Shown: one piece after another, positions 46,271 to 55,656 of the stretch
Layout: every line of letters begins with the position of its first letter
Numbering within the stretch: the stretch's first letter is position 1
NCBI GenBank assembly: GCA_016719135.1
Contig: JADKAV010000006.1
Location: forward strand, 1 to 64,000
Direction: 5' to 3'
Source: Micrococcales bacterium
GTDB lineage: Bacteria > Actinomycetota > Actinomycetes > S36-B12 > UBA10799
Length of the DNA stretch: 64,000 bases
The notes under the pieces: generated by a model
What the model was told of the DNA's origin: nothing
The model's database searches: none
Seen by the model: the letters and a program-made list of their open reading frames with translations, nothing else
Made by a program: the position numbers and the translations under genes

Positions 46271-47261
46271 GCCCTATGCGGTCTTCATCGGCGACGTCGC
46301 GCTGGACGAGTTCTTCCGGCCCAGCCAATGGCCGGTCACCGGCACGAAGATCGACCTCTTCCCCGTGGCCACCGAGGTCGGCGGGATGATCGCCAACGCA
46401 GCGGCCGTCTATGCCGGCTTCGGCGAGCAAACCCGGTTCCTGTGGGCCATGAACGATGGCGCCCTGACCCAGCAATTGCTGACCGACCTCGAGGCTCAGG
46501 GCATCGACACCAGTCTCGTGATCCGGAACCCGGAACTGGCCGATTCGCGCAACATCATCATCTTGACCGATGGCGAGCACACGGTGATGACACCGGCGCT
46601 GGGGCTGGCCACCATCGACCTGGACGATGCCGCGATCGCCGCGCTGCAGTCGGCCCGATACGTCTACACCGCCATCGGCGATCTGCGCTGCCTGCGTCAC
46701 CAAGACCAAACGGCTGCAACCGTGATGCGGACCATCCGAACCGGCGGCGCCCGCATCGTGCTTGATCTCGACGTGGCGAATGTGCAACCCGGTGACGATG
46801 CCCTGATCGCACAGGCCGACATCGTGTTGTTCAACCGGATCGGGTTCGAGCGCTACTGCGCCGGTCGTTCCAGCGAGACGGTGATCAGTGGACTGCTCAG
46901 CGGTGCCGCCGAGATCGTGGTCGTCACGCTCGGCGCAGACGGGTGCCGCGTCGCAACCACTGACGACACCTTCGACGTGGCCGGCGTCGCGATCGAAGTG
47001 GTCGACGTGACCGGCGCCGGCGACACATTCGGCGCAGCGTTCATCCACGCCCTCAACACCACGTCCGACCTGCGCGCGGCGGCTGCGTTCGCCAACGCCG
47101 CAGCCGCACGGGCAGTCACCGCACTCGGGGCGCGCGCAGGTGTCGCCACCGAGACCGACGTCGTTTCCTTCCTGCACCACCATGGCCTGCCCCTCGGGAG
47201 TTTCCCCGGCTCCGAGGGGCAGGCCGCTGCATCAACCGCCAACGAAAGGTCAGTCTCATGA
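46264..47261 (+). CDS. PfkB-family carbohydrate kinase
   Basis: 332 residues. It starts MSEPYAVFIGDVALDEFFRP and has the Gly-rich switch TEVGGMIANAAAVYAGFGEQ and the catalytic VVDVTGAGDTFGAAFIHAL. It would phosphorylate a sugar or nucleoside imported by the downstream ABC transporter. It overlaps the substrate-binding protein gene (ATGA). Specificity cannot be read. Confidence 0.75.
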
Positions 47262-48163
47262 GGATCCGGAGCTACAGGTCCAGCGTGTTCGTTGCGCTGG
47301 CAGCGACCGCAGCGCTGACGTTCAGCGGCTGCACGAACAGCACGCCCGATTCCGAGGGCTCGCAGGCACCCAGCCCAGCTGCCAGCGTCAGCGTCGACGA
47401 AACCGCTGCCGCGCTGCTCCCAGCCGATGTGCGCGACTCCGGAAAGCTGATCGTCGGCACCAACCTGACTTACGCGCCGGACGAGTTCAAGACCCCGGAG
47501 GGCGACCCGACCGGCTGGGGTATCGAGTTGGTCACCGCGATGTCGCAGCGCCTCGGCCTGGAGCCGGATCTGCGGGACTCACAGTTCGACAACATCATCC
47601 CCGGCGTCAAGGGCGGGAAGTACGACGTCGGTTGGGCATCCTTCACCGACACCGTTGAACGGCAGGCGTCGGTGGACTTCGTCGACTACTACAACGCCGG
47701 CATCCAGTGGGCCAGCCGCCCGGACAACCCGGTGGACCCCGACGATGCGTGCGGCAAAACGATCGCAGTAGGCACGGGAACCTACCAGGAGACCGACGAG
47801 TTGCCTGCCAAGAGCAAGGCATGTGAAGAGGCCGGCAAACCGCCGCTCAAGCTGCTCAAACTCGACACCCAGGGCGACATCACCAACGCCGTGGTCCTCG
47901 GCCGCGCCGATGCCATGTCCGCCGACTCCCCGGTCACCCAGTACGCGGTGAGTCAGACCGACGGCAAGCTGGAACTGTCCGGCGACATCTTCGATGCCGC
48001 ACCCTTCGGCGTCGCCCTGGCCAAGGACGGCGACATGACCCAAGCCGTGCAAGCTTCCCTGCAGTCCCTGATGGACGACGGCACCTACCTGGCGATCCTC
48101 GAACAGTGGGGCGTTGAAGCAGGTGCCGTGGAAACCGCTGAGATAAACGGCGGAACGAGCTGA
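47258..48163 (+). CDS. ABC transporter substrate-binding lipoprotein (family 3)
   Basis: 301 residues with a lipobox LTFSGC at about residue 20-25. The family 3 pattern is present: GKLIVGTNLTYAPDEFKTPE, GIELVTAMSQRLGLEPDL, DVGWASFTDTVERQASVDFV. This family usually binds polar amino acids, opines or small nitrogen compounds. It is followed by a matching permease and ATPase. Confidence 0.8.
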   Translation: MRIRSYRSSVFVALAATAALTFSGCTNSTPDSEGSQAPSPAASVSVDETAAALLPADVRDSGKLIVGTNLTYAPDEFKTPEGDPTGWGIELVTAMSQRLGLEPDLRDSQFDNIIPGVKGGKYDVGWASFTDTVERQASVDFVDYYNAGIQWASRPDNPVDPDDACGKTIAVGTGTYQETDELPAKSKACEEAGKPPLKLLKLDTQGDITNAVVLGRADAMSADSPVTQYAVSQTDGKLELSGDIFDAAPFGVALAKDGDMTQAVQASLQSLMDDGTYLAILEQWGVEAGAVETAEINGGTS

Positions 48164-48165
48164 CG

Positions 48166-49125
48166 ATGGCCGCCGCCCAAGGCAACCTTGGACGCGTTCC
48201 CGGCGATGAAGTGCCCCCGCCGCCGGAACGCATCCGGGCCAAACCGCTACGCCACCCTGGGCGTACGGCTTGGGCGGCGGTCATCGTCTTTTCGCTGTTC
48301 CTGTTCATCTACGGAGCGGCGACCAACGCGGCCTACGACTGGGACACCTACTTCCAGTACCTCTTCGATCAGCGCTTCTGGCAGGCCGCCGGCATCACCT
48401 TGCTGCTGACGGTGTTGTCGATGGTCCTGGGCGTCACCCTCGGCGTGATCCTCGCGGTCATGCGACTGACCCCCAACCGGATCATGCAGTCGGTCAGCTG
48501 GGGCTACGTGTGGATCTTCCGTGGGACGCCGGTCTACGTGCAGCTGGTCTTCTGGGGACTGTTCTCGACGATCTATCCCAGGCTCGACTTTGGCATCCCC
48601 TTCGTCGAGCAGTTCTTCACCATCGAGACCGCCGCGTTCGCCGAGAACGTGTTCTGGCTGGCGGTCATCGGACTGTCGCTCAACGAGGCCGCCTACATGG
48701 CTGAGATCGTGCGCGGCGGTATCCAGAGTGTCGACGAGGGGCAGAGCGAAGCAGCGACCGCGCTGGGCATGTCGCGGGCATTGGCGCTGCGACTGGTGAT
48801 CCTGCCGCAGGCCATGCGCGCGATCATCCCGCCGACCGGCAACGAAGTCATCTCGATGCTGAAAACCACGTCTCTGGTCACCGCTGTGCCCTACACCTTC
48901 GACCTGTACGCACGCGCACGCGACCTTTCCGTCGAGACGTTCAACCCTGTGCCCATGTTGCTGATCGCGTCCACGTGGTACCTGCTGTTCACCTCGATCC
49001 TCATGGTCGGCCAGCACTACCTCGAGCGTCACTTCGCCCGTGGTGCGTCGCGGATCATGTCGGACCGGCAACTGCAGGCACTGGCCGACGCGGAGGACGA
49101 CAATTTGCTCAAGGACGCCAAATGA
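48166..49125 (+). CDS. ABC transporter permease (polar amino acid type)
   Basis: 319 residues. After a 35-residue cytoplasmic lead, the first membrane segment is AWAAVIVFSLFLFIYGAATN. The His/Glu/Gln-type permease motif is GYVWIFRGTPVYVQLVFWG, and the EAA loop is SEAATALGMSRALALRLVIL with PQAMRAIIPPTGNEVISMLK. A single permease suggests a homodimer. The stop overlaps the ATPase ATG (ATGA). Confidence 0.85.
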   Translation: MAAAQGNLGRVPGDEVPPPPERIRAKPLRHPGRTAWAAVIVFSLFLFIYGAATNAAYDWDTYFQYLFDQRFWQAAGITLLLTVLSMVLGVTLGVILAVMRLTPNRIMQSVSWGYVWIFRGTPVYVQLVFWGLFSTIYPRLDFGIPFVEQFFTIETAAFAENVFWLAVIGLSLNEAAYMAEIVRGGIQSVDEGQSEAATALGMSRALALRLVILPQAMRAIIPPTGNEVISMLKTTSLVTAVPYTFDLYARARDLSVETFNPVPMLLIASTWYLLFTSILMVGQHYLERHFARGASRIMSDRQLQALADAEDDNLLKDAK

Positions 49126-49883
49126 CGCCCATGGTTGATGCCCAGAACGTCTACAAGAGCTTCGGTGCGCTCGACGTTCTGCGCGGTGTCACCTTGAGCG
49201 TGCAACCCGGCGAGGTGATGTGCCTGATCGGACCGTCGGGTTCGGGCAAGTCCACCTTCCTGCGCTGCATCAACCATCTCGAGCAGATCAACGCCGGGCG
49301 CCTATACGTCGACGGCGAGTTGGTCGGCTACGTCGAGCGCGGCAATGTCCTGCACGAAATGAGCTTGCGCAAGGCCGCCCGCCAGCGCCGCGACATCGGC
49401 ATGGTGTTCCAACGGTTCAATCTGTTCCCACACGTCACGGCGCTGGGCAACATCACCATGGCCGTGATCCACGTGAAGAAGACCCCCAAAAAGCAAGCCA
49501 CCGCGCGCGCAGCGGAACTGCTCGACATGGTCGGACTGTCGCACAAGGCGCACGCCTATCCCGCGCAGATGTCCGGCGGCCAACTGCAGCGGGTGGCGAT
49601 CGCACGGGCCCTGGCAATGGATCCCAAGTTGATGCTCTTCGACGAACCGACCTCGGCCTTGGACCCCGAACTGGTCGGCGAGGTCCTCGAGGTGATGAAG
49701 AAGCTGGCCGACGACGGGATGACGATGATCGTGGTCACGCACGAGATGGGTTTCGCTCGCGAGGTGGCCGATTCGCTGGTCTTCATGGACAACGGCGTGG
49801 TCGTCGAAGCCGGTGACCCGCGCACAGTCCTGACGGCGCCGCAGCACAAGCGGACGCAGGAGTTCCTGGCGAAGGTGGTGTGA
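49122..49883 (+). CDS. ABC transporter ATP-binding protein (polar amino acid type)
   Basis: 253 residues. Walker A GPSGSGKST, Q loop VFQRFNLFPH, ABC signature MSGGQLQRVAIARALA, Walker B LMLFDEPTSALDP and the switch His in VVTHEMGF are all present. It drives uptake with the upstream permease and binding protein and is the last gene of the operon. Confidence 0.9.
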   Translation: MTPMVDAQNVYKSFGALDVLRGVTLSVQPGEVMCLIGPSGSGKSTFLRCINHLEQINAGRLYVDGELVGYVERGNVLHEMSLRKAARQRRDIGMVFQRFNLFPHVTALGNITMAVIHVKKTPKKQATARAAELLDMVGLSHKAHAYPAQMSGGQLQRVAIARALAMDPKLMLFDEPTSALDPELVGEVLEVMKKLADDGMTMIVVTHEMGFAREVADSLVFMDNGVVVEAGDPRTVLTAPQHKRTQEFLAKVV

Positions 49884-49887
49884 TCGG

Positions 49888-49910
49888 GGCGGCTGGATTC
49901 AACGGCCGCC
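49888..49910 (+). terminator. Possible terminator hairpin of the GntR operon
   Basis: GGCGGC (49888-49893) and GCCGCC (49905-49910) with an 11-base loop lie just after the ATPase stop. The stem is short. Confidence 0.35.
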
Positions 49911-50033
49911 TGCTGGGGGAGGGTTGTCATCCTGCAGCGCCGCGGTCGCCTGGACCGCAGAAATGAGCGCAAAACCGAGTTGTAGATTGCAAGTAGGCGC
50001 AGAGCGCTGTCGTTTAATGGGGCCGAGGGAGCG

Positions 50034-51212
50034 ATGAGCAGCAACTCCAGGGGGGCGAGCCATGATCTGCGCTGGGACTGGGACCCGCGCGACGAGCAGA
50101 TTCAGCACAACCAGAGCGCGGCGTACGACGACCTCCGCGAACGCTGTCCGGTCGCCCGCAGTGAGGCGCTCGGCTGGTCGCTGACGCGCCACGATGACGT
50201 AGTGGAAGCCGTTACCGACGACGCCACCTTCAGCAGCAGCGTCTCCGTGCACGTGGCGGTGCCGAACGGCATGGACGCCCCGGAACACACGGCCTTTCGG
50301 GCAGTGGTCGACCGTTCTTTCACCCCTGACCTCGTGCAGGCGTTCACGCCGACGCTGCAGGAGATCGCCGCAGACCAACTCAGCGCTGCTCTTCGCGCAG
50401 ACGGAGAGATCGAGGTGATGTCGGCCATCGCGGAGCCTTTCGCAGCCAGGGCGCAGTGTGCCTACCTCGGCTGGCCACGGACAGTGGCACAGGCACTGCA
50501 GGACTGGGCACACGAATCCGCCACTGCCACCCGCGCACGCGACCGGGCCCAACTGAACAAGGTCGCAGAACAGTTCGACCGGATCATCGTGGAAATGCTC
50601 GATCAGCAGCGGGCCGCCGGACCCCATGGCCCCAGCACGATCGTGGCGCAACTACTCGAGGAACAGATCGATGGCAAGCCCCTGTCCGACTCACAACTGG
50701 TGAGCATCGTGCGCAATTGGACCGCCGGCGAATTGGGAACGATTGCCGCGGCGGTTGGGATCATCATCGAGTTCCTGGCCCGTCGACCGGACATGCTGGA
50801 AATGCTGCACACACGGCCGGAAGTCCGCCAGGCAGCGATGGACGAGATGCTGCGCCTCGAGGCGCCACTGATCGCCAACCGCCGTCGAACGACGCGATCG
50901 GTGACGATGCGAGGACGCACGATCGAGGCAGACGCGCCGGTCACCGTCCTATGGGCGGCGGCCCAACGCGACCCGCGGGTCTTCGAGGACCCCGCTGAGT
51001 TCCGGCTGGACCGGGACCCGAACGACAATCTTCTGTACGGCCGCGGTCCGCACTACTGCCCCGGCGAGGGTTTGTCCCGGCTGGAACTTGGTGTCCTGCT
51101 CGACGAGCTGCTTCTGAAGGCGCCGGCCTTCACATTGGCGCCGCACCGGGAAATAGTGCGAGCGGTCTACCCCTCGGGGGGATTCTCCGAGGTCCGCATC
51201 ACTCTGGTCTGA
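50034..51212 (+). CDS. Cytochrome P450
   Basis: 392 residues. The heme-binding motif YGRGPHYCPGEG has the ligand Cys at about 342, with the ExxR helix in DEMLRLEAPL. The I-helix has NWTAGELGTIAAAVG, where the usual acid-alcohol pair (E/D-T) appears as E-L-G-T, which may affect oxygen activation. No ferredoxin gene is nearby. It is a soluble bacterial class I type monooxygenase of unknown substrate, separate from the upstream operon by about 150 bp. Confidence 0.85.
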   Translation: MSSNSRGASHDLRWDWDPRDEQIQHNQSAAYDDLRERCPVARSEALGWSLTRHDDVVEAVTDDATFSSSVSVHVAVPNGMDAPEHTAFRAVVDRSFTPDLVQAFTPTLQEIAADQLSAALRADGEIEVMSAIAEPFAARAQCAYLGWPRTVAQALQDWAHESATATRARDRAQLNKVAEQFDRIIVEMLDQQRAAGPHGPSTIVAQLLEEQIDGKPLSDSQLVSIVRNWTAGELGTIAAAVGIIIEFLARRPDMLEMLHTRPEVRQAAMDEMLRLEAPLIANRRRTTRSVTMRGRTIEADAPVTVLWAAAQRDPRVFEDPAEFRLDRDPNDNLLYGRGPHYCPGEGLSRLELGVLLDELLLKAPAFTLAPHREIVRAVYPSGGFSEVRITLV

Positions 51213-51224
51213 CGAGCGCCGCAC

Positions 51225-52940
51225 TCAGCCCGTACCGTCCGCATCCATCTGGGCCACGAGCCGCTCGGTGTCGGATGCCGTCCAGCCCTCAGGCCGGGTC
51301 ATCGCAGCCCACGCCTCCGCATTCGACTGCTTGGAATACATGTGCCCGTGCCCGACGGGAACCGATCCCGCCGCAGGCAGATCCAGCGCGACCTGCCACA
51401 TCGTGACCAAGGGCACCCACGTCATCGACTCGGGGATGTCGGGCCCCCGCTGCCCGGCCACCAGCCATTCGGGATCTTCGAACGCCAGCTTCTGGTTGAA
51501 GAACACGACCGGGTCGGAGGAGTGCTGCAAATACACCAGGCGACTGGGCCCCCATCGCTGATCGATGACCGCGTCGATCTGTGACCCAGAGGACGTGAAC
51601 TGCACCGTGCGACCATTCTCGAACTTTGGAAGCCAGGCTGGGCTGCCCGGGTCGCGGTCCGCTTCGATCTCGTTGTGCAACGGATTGACGAACGGCGGCC
51701 CCGACATGAAGGCCCCGTCGATCGGCTCATTGACGACGTTGATGGAGGTCAACACACTCTCGACCCCGAACGAACCCAGCGACAGGCCGTACAAGTAGAG
51801 GGCCGGCCGATCGTCGGCAGGAAGCGTCGACCAATAGTCATGGACCGTGTCGAACACCGTCCTGGACGTCAATTTGACCGCATCCTGATCAGCGAGCAGC
51901 GAGATCCAGCTCGGCAGGAAGGAGTACTGCACACCCGAAATCGCGGTGTCGCCGTTGTACATGTATTCCAGGGCATCGACAGCGGCGGGATCCAGAAAAC
52001 CGGTCCCGGTGGTCGTGGCGACGACGAGCACCTCGCGATCGAAGGCCCCGGTGCGCTGCAATTCCTGCAGCAACAGGTCCGCCCGACCACGCAACGTGGG
52101 TTCGCTGTCCAGCCCCACGTACACCCGGATCGGCTCCACGGCTCCCCCACCGCTGAACTCGTCGATCTGCTCGACTGTCGGCCCGGTCGCGACGAAGTCA
52201 CGACCCTTGCGACCCAGCGTGTCCCATTCGACCAACGACTCCGGTCCCCCGGAACGAAGCGTCGATGTGGTCTGAACCACACCTTCGGTGGTCGCTGAGT
52301 CGCGTGGGGCGAACAGTGCGTTCGCAGCAGCGAAGAAGCCGTTCACGAGCACACCTGTCACCAGCAGCCAGATCATCAGGGCGATGGTCGCGAAACTGAT
52401 CGCCTGGGCCAGCCGGGGCGGCAGTCGCCGACCGAGCAGGCGGGTTCCGAACACCACAAGTCTGCGCAAGGAGCGCGCGACGATCAGGATCAAGCCGGCG
52501 ACCAGCACGGTGACCAGGACGATCACCGGCCAGGTGAGCGGCGAGATGGACGGTGCGTCGAAGATGCCGCGGACCTCGTTCTGCCAGCCCACGTACTTCC
52601 AGGTCGCGGTCACGACGGACAGGCCGACCAGAGCCAGCAGGATGGTCTTGATGACACGCGCACGCGACGGCCTGGGCGAGGGGATCTGCAGGAAACGCCA
52701 CAGTGTGTGAATGCCGACCCCGATGGCGTAGCCGATCATGATCGTGATGCCCGAGGCGATCCCCTGCACGTAGCCGGCCCTCGGCAGCAGTGAGGGGAAC
52801 AGCGAGAATCCGAAGAACAACGCCGCGAAGGCCATCCCGGTGCCGTTGAAGCGCAGCGAGAAGACCCGTGGTGGCCCGGAGGCAGGTGACGGCTCGTCGT
52901 CGGTCGGCTGGGTTTGCTCAGTGGCTATGGCCTGCGCCAT
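51225..52940 (-). CDS. Membrane alpha/beta-hydrolase (Abhydrolase_9 type)
   Basis: 571 residues from ATG 52938-52940. About five membrane segments occupy residues 30-240 (FAALFFGFSLFPSLLPRAGY, VIVLVTVLVAGLILIVARSL, ATIALMIWLLVTGVLVNGFF). The soluble part has RIRVYVGLDSEPT-like sequence and the nucleophile region YLYGLSLGSFGVESVLTSI, with LVYLQHSSDPVVFFN later. This matches the actinobacterial family with an N-terminal membrane domain and a C-terminal hydrolase. Substrate unknown; a cell-envelope lipid is possible. Confidence 0.75.
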   Translation of the reverse strand: MAQAIATEQTQPTDDEPSPASGPPRVFSLRFNGTGMAFAALFFGFSLFPSLLPRAGYVQGIASGITIMIGYAIGVGIHTLWRFLQIPSPRPSRARVIKTILLALVGLSVVTATWKYVGWQNEVRGIFDAPSISPLTWPVIVLVTVLVAGLILIVARSLRRLVVFGTRLLGRRLPPRLAQAISFATIALMIWLLVTGVLVNGFFAAANALFAPRDSATTEGVVQTTSTLRSGGPESLVEWDTLGRKGRDFVATGPTVEQIDEFSGGGAVEPIRVYVGLDSEPTLRGRADLLLQELQRTGAFDREVLVVATTTGTGFLDPAAVDALEYMYNGDTAISGVQYSFLPSWISLLADQDAVKLTSRTVFDTVHDYWSTLPADDRPALYLYGLSLGSFGVESVLTSINVVNEPIDGAFMSGPPFVNPLHNEIEADRDPGSPAWLPKFENGRTVQFTSSGSQIDAVIDQRWGPSRLVYLQHSSDPVVFFNQKLAFEDPEWLVAGQRGPDIPESMTWVPLVTMWQVALDLPAAGSVPVGHGHMYSKQSNAEAWAAMTRPEGWTASDTERLVAQMDADGTG

Positions 52941-53092
52941 GTGCTCTCCGCTCGGAGTTCGTGGTGGGTGAACCCACAGGCTACGCGAGACCCCCTCCAG
53001 CAGGGCGTCGGCTCCGGACGTGCCGGCCGCGCATGCGAACAGACGCCGGGGCCGTAGAGTTAAAGAACATTCGTACCAGAGTCGAGGTTTCT

Positions 53093-53668
53093 GTGAGTGA
53101 TCCCACCGAGTCACCGGCCACCAGCAAGGGCCAGCGCCGGCGTCAGGAAATCGTCGAGGGTGCCGCCCAGATCCTGCTCGAACACGGACCGCAAGGCGTG
53201 TCACACCGGGCGGTGGCTCAACGGGTGGGGTGTTCGCTGTCGGCCACCACGTACTACTTCTCCGGACTCGACGAGCTGCTCAGCGAGGCAGGCCGGGTGA
53301 ACATCGCCCGATGGGCCACCCGCGCCGAACGCGCCGCGGAAGCAGCCGAAGCTGACCCCGTTCCTGGCAGCACCGACGGTGTAATCGACGTCATCTTGCG
53401 CGCGACCCTGCCCTCCGACGAGGAGATGCTGGGCCACTACTTGCAGCTTGTGGCAGCCGGCGAGTCACCGCCTGTGCGCAGGGCGTACCGCACGGGACGC
53501 GACCGGCTCAACGCCGCCGTCACGCGCGTCCTGGAACGGTTAGGCGTGGACTGGTCCGCGGAGATGGTGATCGCCACGGTCGACGGCGCGTGTGTCAGTG
53601 CGCTCAGTGAAGGACGCGACGTTCAGAAGACCGCACGAGGCAGGCTGCGCGAGTTGCTCGGCGCGTAA
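53093..53668 (+). CDS. TetR-family regulator
   Basis: 191 residues from GTG 53093. The helix-turn-helix is QEIVEGAAQILLEHGPQGVS then HRAVAQRVGCSLSATTYYFS. The ligand domain is helical. It is divergent from the membrane hydrolase gene and may control it. The stop at 53666-53668 lies within the left target duplication of the mobile element that follows. Confidence 0.8.
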   Translation: MSDPTESPATSKGQRRRQEIVEGAAQILLEHGPQGVSHRAVAQRVGCSLSATTYYFSGLDELLSEAGRVNIARWATRAERAAEAAEADPVPGSTDGVIDVILRATLPSDEEMLGHYLQLVAAGESPPVRRAYRTGRDRLNAAVTRVLERLGVDWSAEMVIATVDGACVSALSEGRDVQKTARGRLRELLGA

Positions 53669-53911
53669 GAGCGGCCCGTCGGATTTCAGGGGAGTCGAAC
53701 GTGGTCGCCCACTGCTGGGTGCGGTACTCCCCGACCCGGTTGAACAGCGTCTGGTCCATCCCGTTCGCCTGGACCGGGCCGATCCGCTCGGGATCGTCGA
53801 CCAGCAGCCGACCGTGGGCCAGCATCGTTGTCGTTGAGGGTATGCCAGTCACAGCCCAATGTGGCCAATGGCTCGCAGGCGCCCCTGCCACCAGAGCATC
53901 TACGCTCACCG

Positions 53912-53969
53912 CCATCACATGAGGGCCGCAGCGGGGGCGGTGAGGCCCTCGGCGGCCCCGATGTGATGG
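53912..53969. repeat. 58-bp palindrome P2 (copy B)
   Basis: CCATCACATGAGGGCCGC ... GCGGCCCCGATGTGATGG. It is the reverse-complement counterpart of P2 in copy A. Confidence 0.8.
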
Positions 53970-54006
53970 CGACGGCGTGCACTCTGGGGCTTATGTCCCA
54001 TTTCTC

Positions 54007-54064
54007 CCATCAGATGAGGGCCGCAGCGGAGCCGAGGGTGCGACCGGTGGCCCCCATGTGATGG
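54007..54064. repeat. 58-bp palindrome P1 (copy B)
   Basis: CCATCAGATGAGGGCCGC ... GGTGGCCCCCATGTGATGG. It is the counterpart of P1 in copy A with small changes; start-to-start distance to P2 is again 95 bp. Confidence 0.8.
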
Positions 54065-54210
54065 CGAGGCTGGACCGAACCGCTGGTCAGCAGTCCACCG
54101 ACACCGACAGCCAGTACTTACCGACCTGCTGGTCAACCACAGCCCGGCCGGGAAACACCTCACCGACCAGACGACTCCCCCGTCAAATCCGAAGCACGTA
54201 AGAGCGCGCG

Positions 54211-55527
54211 TCACGTCTCCTTCAACTCTTTAAAAGCGGTTTCCTTCGCCATAAGCATGGCGCCGAGTGCTCCGATCGCGATCACGGTCAAGTACCAGGC
54301 GGGCGCCGCGTTGGAACCCGTCACAGCGATCAACCAGGTCGCCACAAACGGAGCCGTACCACCGAGCAAGGCGTTGGCAGAATTGAAAGCCAGCGCGAAA
54401 CCGGTGTAGCGCACGGAGGTCGGAAAGAGCTCAGCGAGGAACGTCGCCAGCGTGCCGTCGTTGATGGTGAGCAGGATGCCGAAGGCGATCTCCACAAGGA
54501 TGATCAGCCAGACCCAGCCTGTGCCGAGCAAAGCGAACAGCGGCACCGTAAGCACCGTGAAAAGCACCGAGGCGAGCACCAGCATCCGCCGGCGGCCGAA
54601 CCGGTCTGAGATGTGACCCATCACGAAGATCGACCCGATGTAGATGGTCAGCGCGACGGTTGAGGCCAGGAATGCCGTGCCCTCATCGATGCCCAGCTCC
54701 GCCGACAGATAGGTCGGCATGTAGCTCAGAAGCAGATAGAAGGCCACCGCGTTCAGGCTTGCGACGCCGAACGCGATCGCCAGGCTGCGCCGGTGATTGG
54801 CGAACAGAACGCGCAGCGGCACCGACTTCTTGGTCGAACCCGCGGTCTTCTCGGCCATGGCACGGTACTTGGGCGAATCCTCCAGATGCACCCGGATGTA
54901 GCGACCGATCAGGCCCAGTGGTCCAGCCATGAGGAACGGGATGCGCCACCCCCACGACTGCAAAGAGTCCTCGCTCAAGACCTGGAACATCATCGCCACC
55001 ATCAGCGAACCGGCCAGGAGTCCGGTTGCGGTACTGGCCGGAACCAGGGACGTGTAGAGGCCGCGCTTGTTACTGGGGGCGTATTCGGAGAGGAACGTTG
55101 CGGCGCCGGCGTACTCGCCTGACGCCGAGAAGCCCTGGACCATCCGCAGGACCAGCAGCCCCAGCGGCGCCCAGATCCCGATGACGGCCCAGCTCGGCAG
55201 AAGGCCGATGCAGAAAGTGGCACCCGACATGATCAGGATCGACCAGCTCAGGGCCCACCGCCGGCCCCGCCGGTCGCCGAGCGTGCCCCAGATGATCCCG
55301 CCGATCGGGCGCAGGATGAACGACAACGCGAAGACGGTGAATGTCGACAGCAACGCCGCCGTCCTGTCCGCGGTGGGGAAGAAGACGACGGCGATGGTGG
55401 TGGCCAGATATGCGTAGGAGGCGTAGTCGAACCATTCGACGAAGTTGCCGATGAAGCTGGCAGTGGCCGCACGTCGTAGCGCCGACCGTTCTTCGTCCAC
55501 GGGGTTCATTGTGCTCTGCTGCTCCAT
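54211..55527 (-). CDS. MHS-family MFS transporter (proline/betaine-like)
   Basis: 438 residues, about 12 membrane segments. MHS signatures: GNFVEWFDYASYAYLATTIA near the N-terminus, the loop LGDRRGRRWALSWSILIMS, GFSASGEYAGAATFLSEYA, and the second loop GHISDRFGRRRMLVL. The family takes up osmolytes or small organic acids with protons. It lies downstream of the EamA and amidinotransferase genes, separated by a hairpin, so it may have its own promoter. Its stop is only 5 bp from the mobile element's right target repeat. Confidence 0.85.
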   Translation of the reverse strand: MEQQSTMNPVDEERSALRRAATASFIGNFVEWFDYASYAYLATTIAVVFFPTADRTAALLSTFTVFALSFILRPIGGIIWGTLGDRRGRRWALSWSILIMSGATFCIGLLPSWAVIGIWAPLGLLVLRMVQGFSASGEYAGAATFLSEYAPSNKRGLYTSLVPASTATGLLAGSLMVAMMFQVLSEDSLQSWGWRIPFLMAGPLGLIGRYIRVHLEDSPKYRAMAEKTAGSTKKSVPLRVLFANHRRSLAIAFGVASLNAVAFYLLLSYMPTYLSAELGIDEGTAFLASTVALTIYIGSIFVMGHISDRFGRRRMLVLASVLFTVLTVPLFALLGTGWVWLIILVEIAFGILLTINDGTLATFLAELFPTSVRYTGFALAFNSANALLGGTAPFVATWLIAVTGSNAAPAWYLTVIAIGALGAMLMAKETAFKELKET

Positions 55528-55610
55528 GACGTGGCCTCCAGTCGCTCGGATCGCGCGGGCCTGCTGGTCATGGCGGCCACGGCGCGCCTTCCCGGGCGGA
55601 ATCCCCCGTG

Positions 55611-55649
55611 GCGCTGGTGGCCGCCGCTCGGGAGGCCGGCCACCAGCGC
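55611..55649 (-). terminator. Hairpin after the EamA gene
   Basis: GCGCTGGTGGCC (55611-55622) and GGCCACCAGCGC (55638-55649) form a perfect 12-bp stem with a 15-base loop, 7 bp downstream of the EamA stop. Confidence 0.6.
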
Positions 55650-55656
55650 TTACCCG

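Larger units (their letters stand above)
53665..54206 (-). mobile_element. ISL3-derived non-autonomous element, copy B
   Basis: The nine bases GTAAGAGCG occur at 53665-53673 and 54198-54206 as direct repeats, close to the 8-bp target duplication of ISL3 elements. Just inside are inverted ends: CGGATTTCAGGGGAGTCG on the left and the complement of CGGATTTGACGGGGGAGTCG on the right. The interior, read on the minus strand, is a shortened transposase (WLTSRSVS-like start, then CDWH-region and LLVDDPERIGPVQANGM, FNRVGEYRTQQWATTF) with the same two palindromes as copy A. It is inverted relative to copy A and too short to encode an active transposase. Confidence 0.7.

Noticed and set aside
27985..54206. 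Composite transposon bounded by the two ISL3 copies
   Set aside because: Both copies lack a functional transposase, and the 25 kb between them holds metabolic operons that look chromosomal. Copy B has its own flanking direct repeats, so it moved alone.
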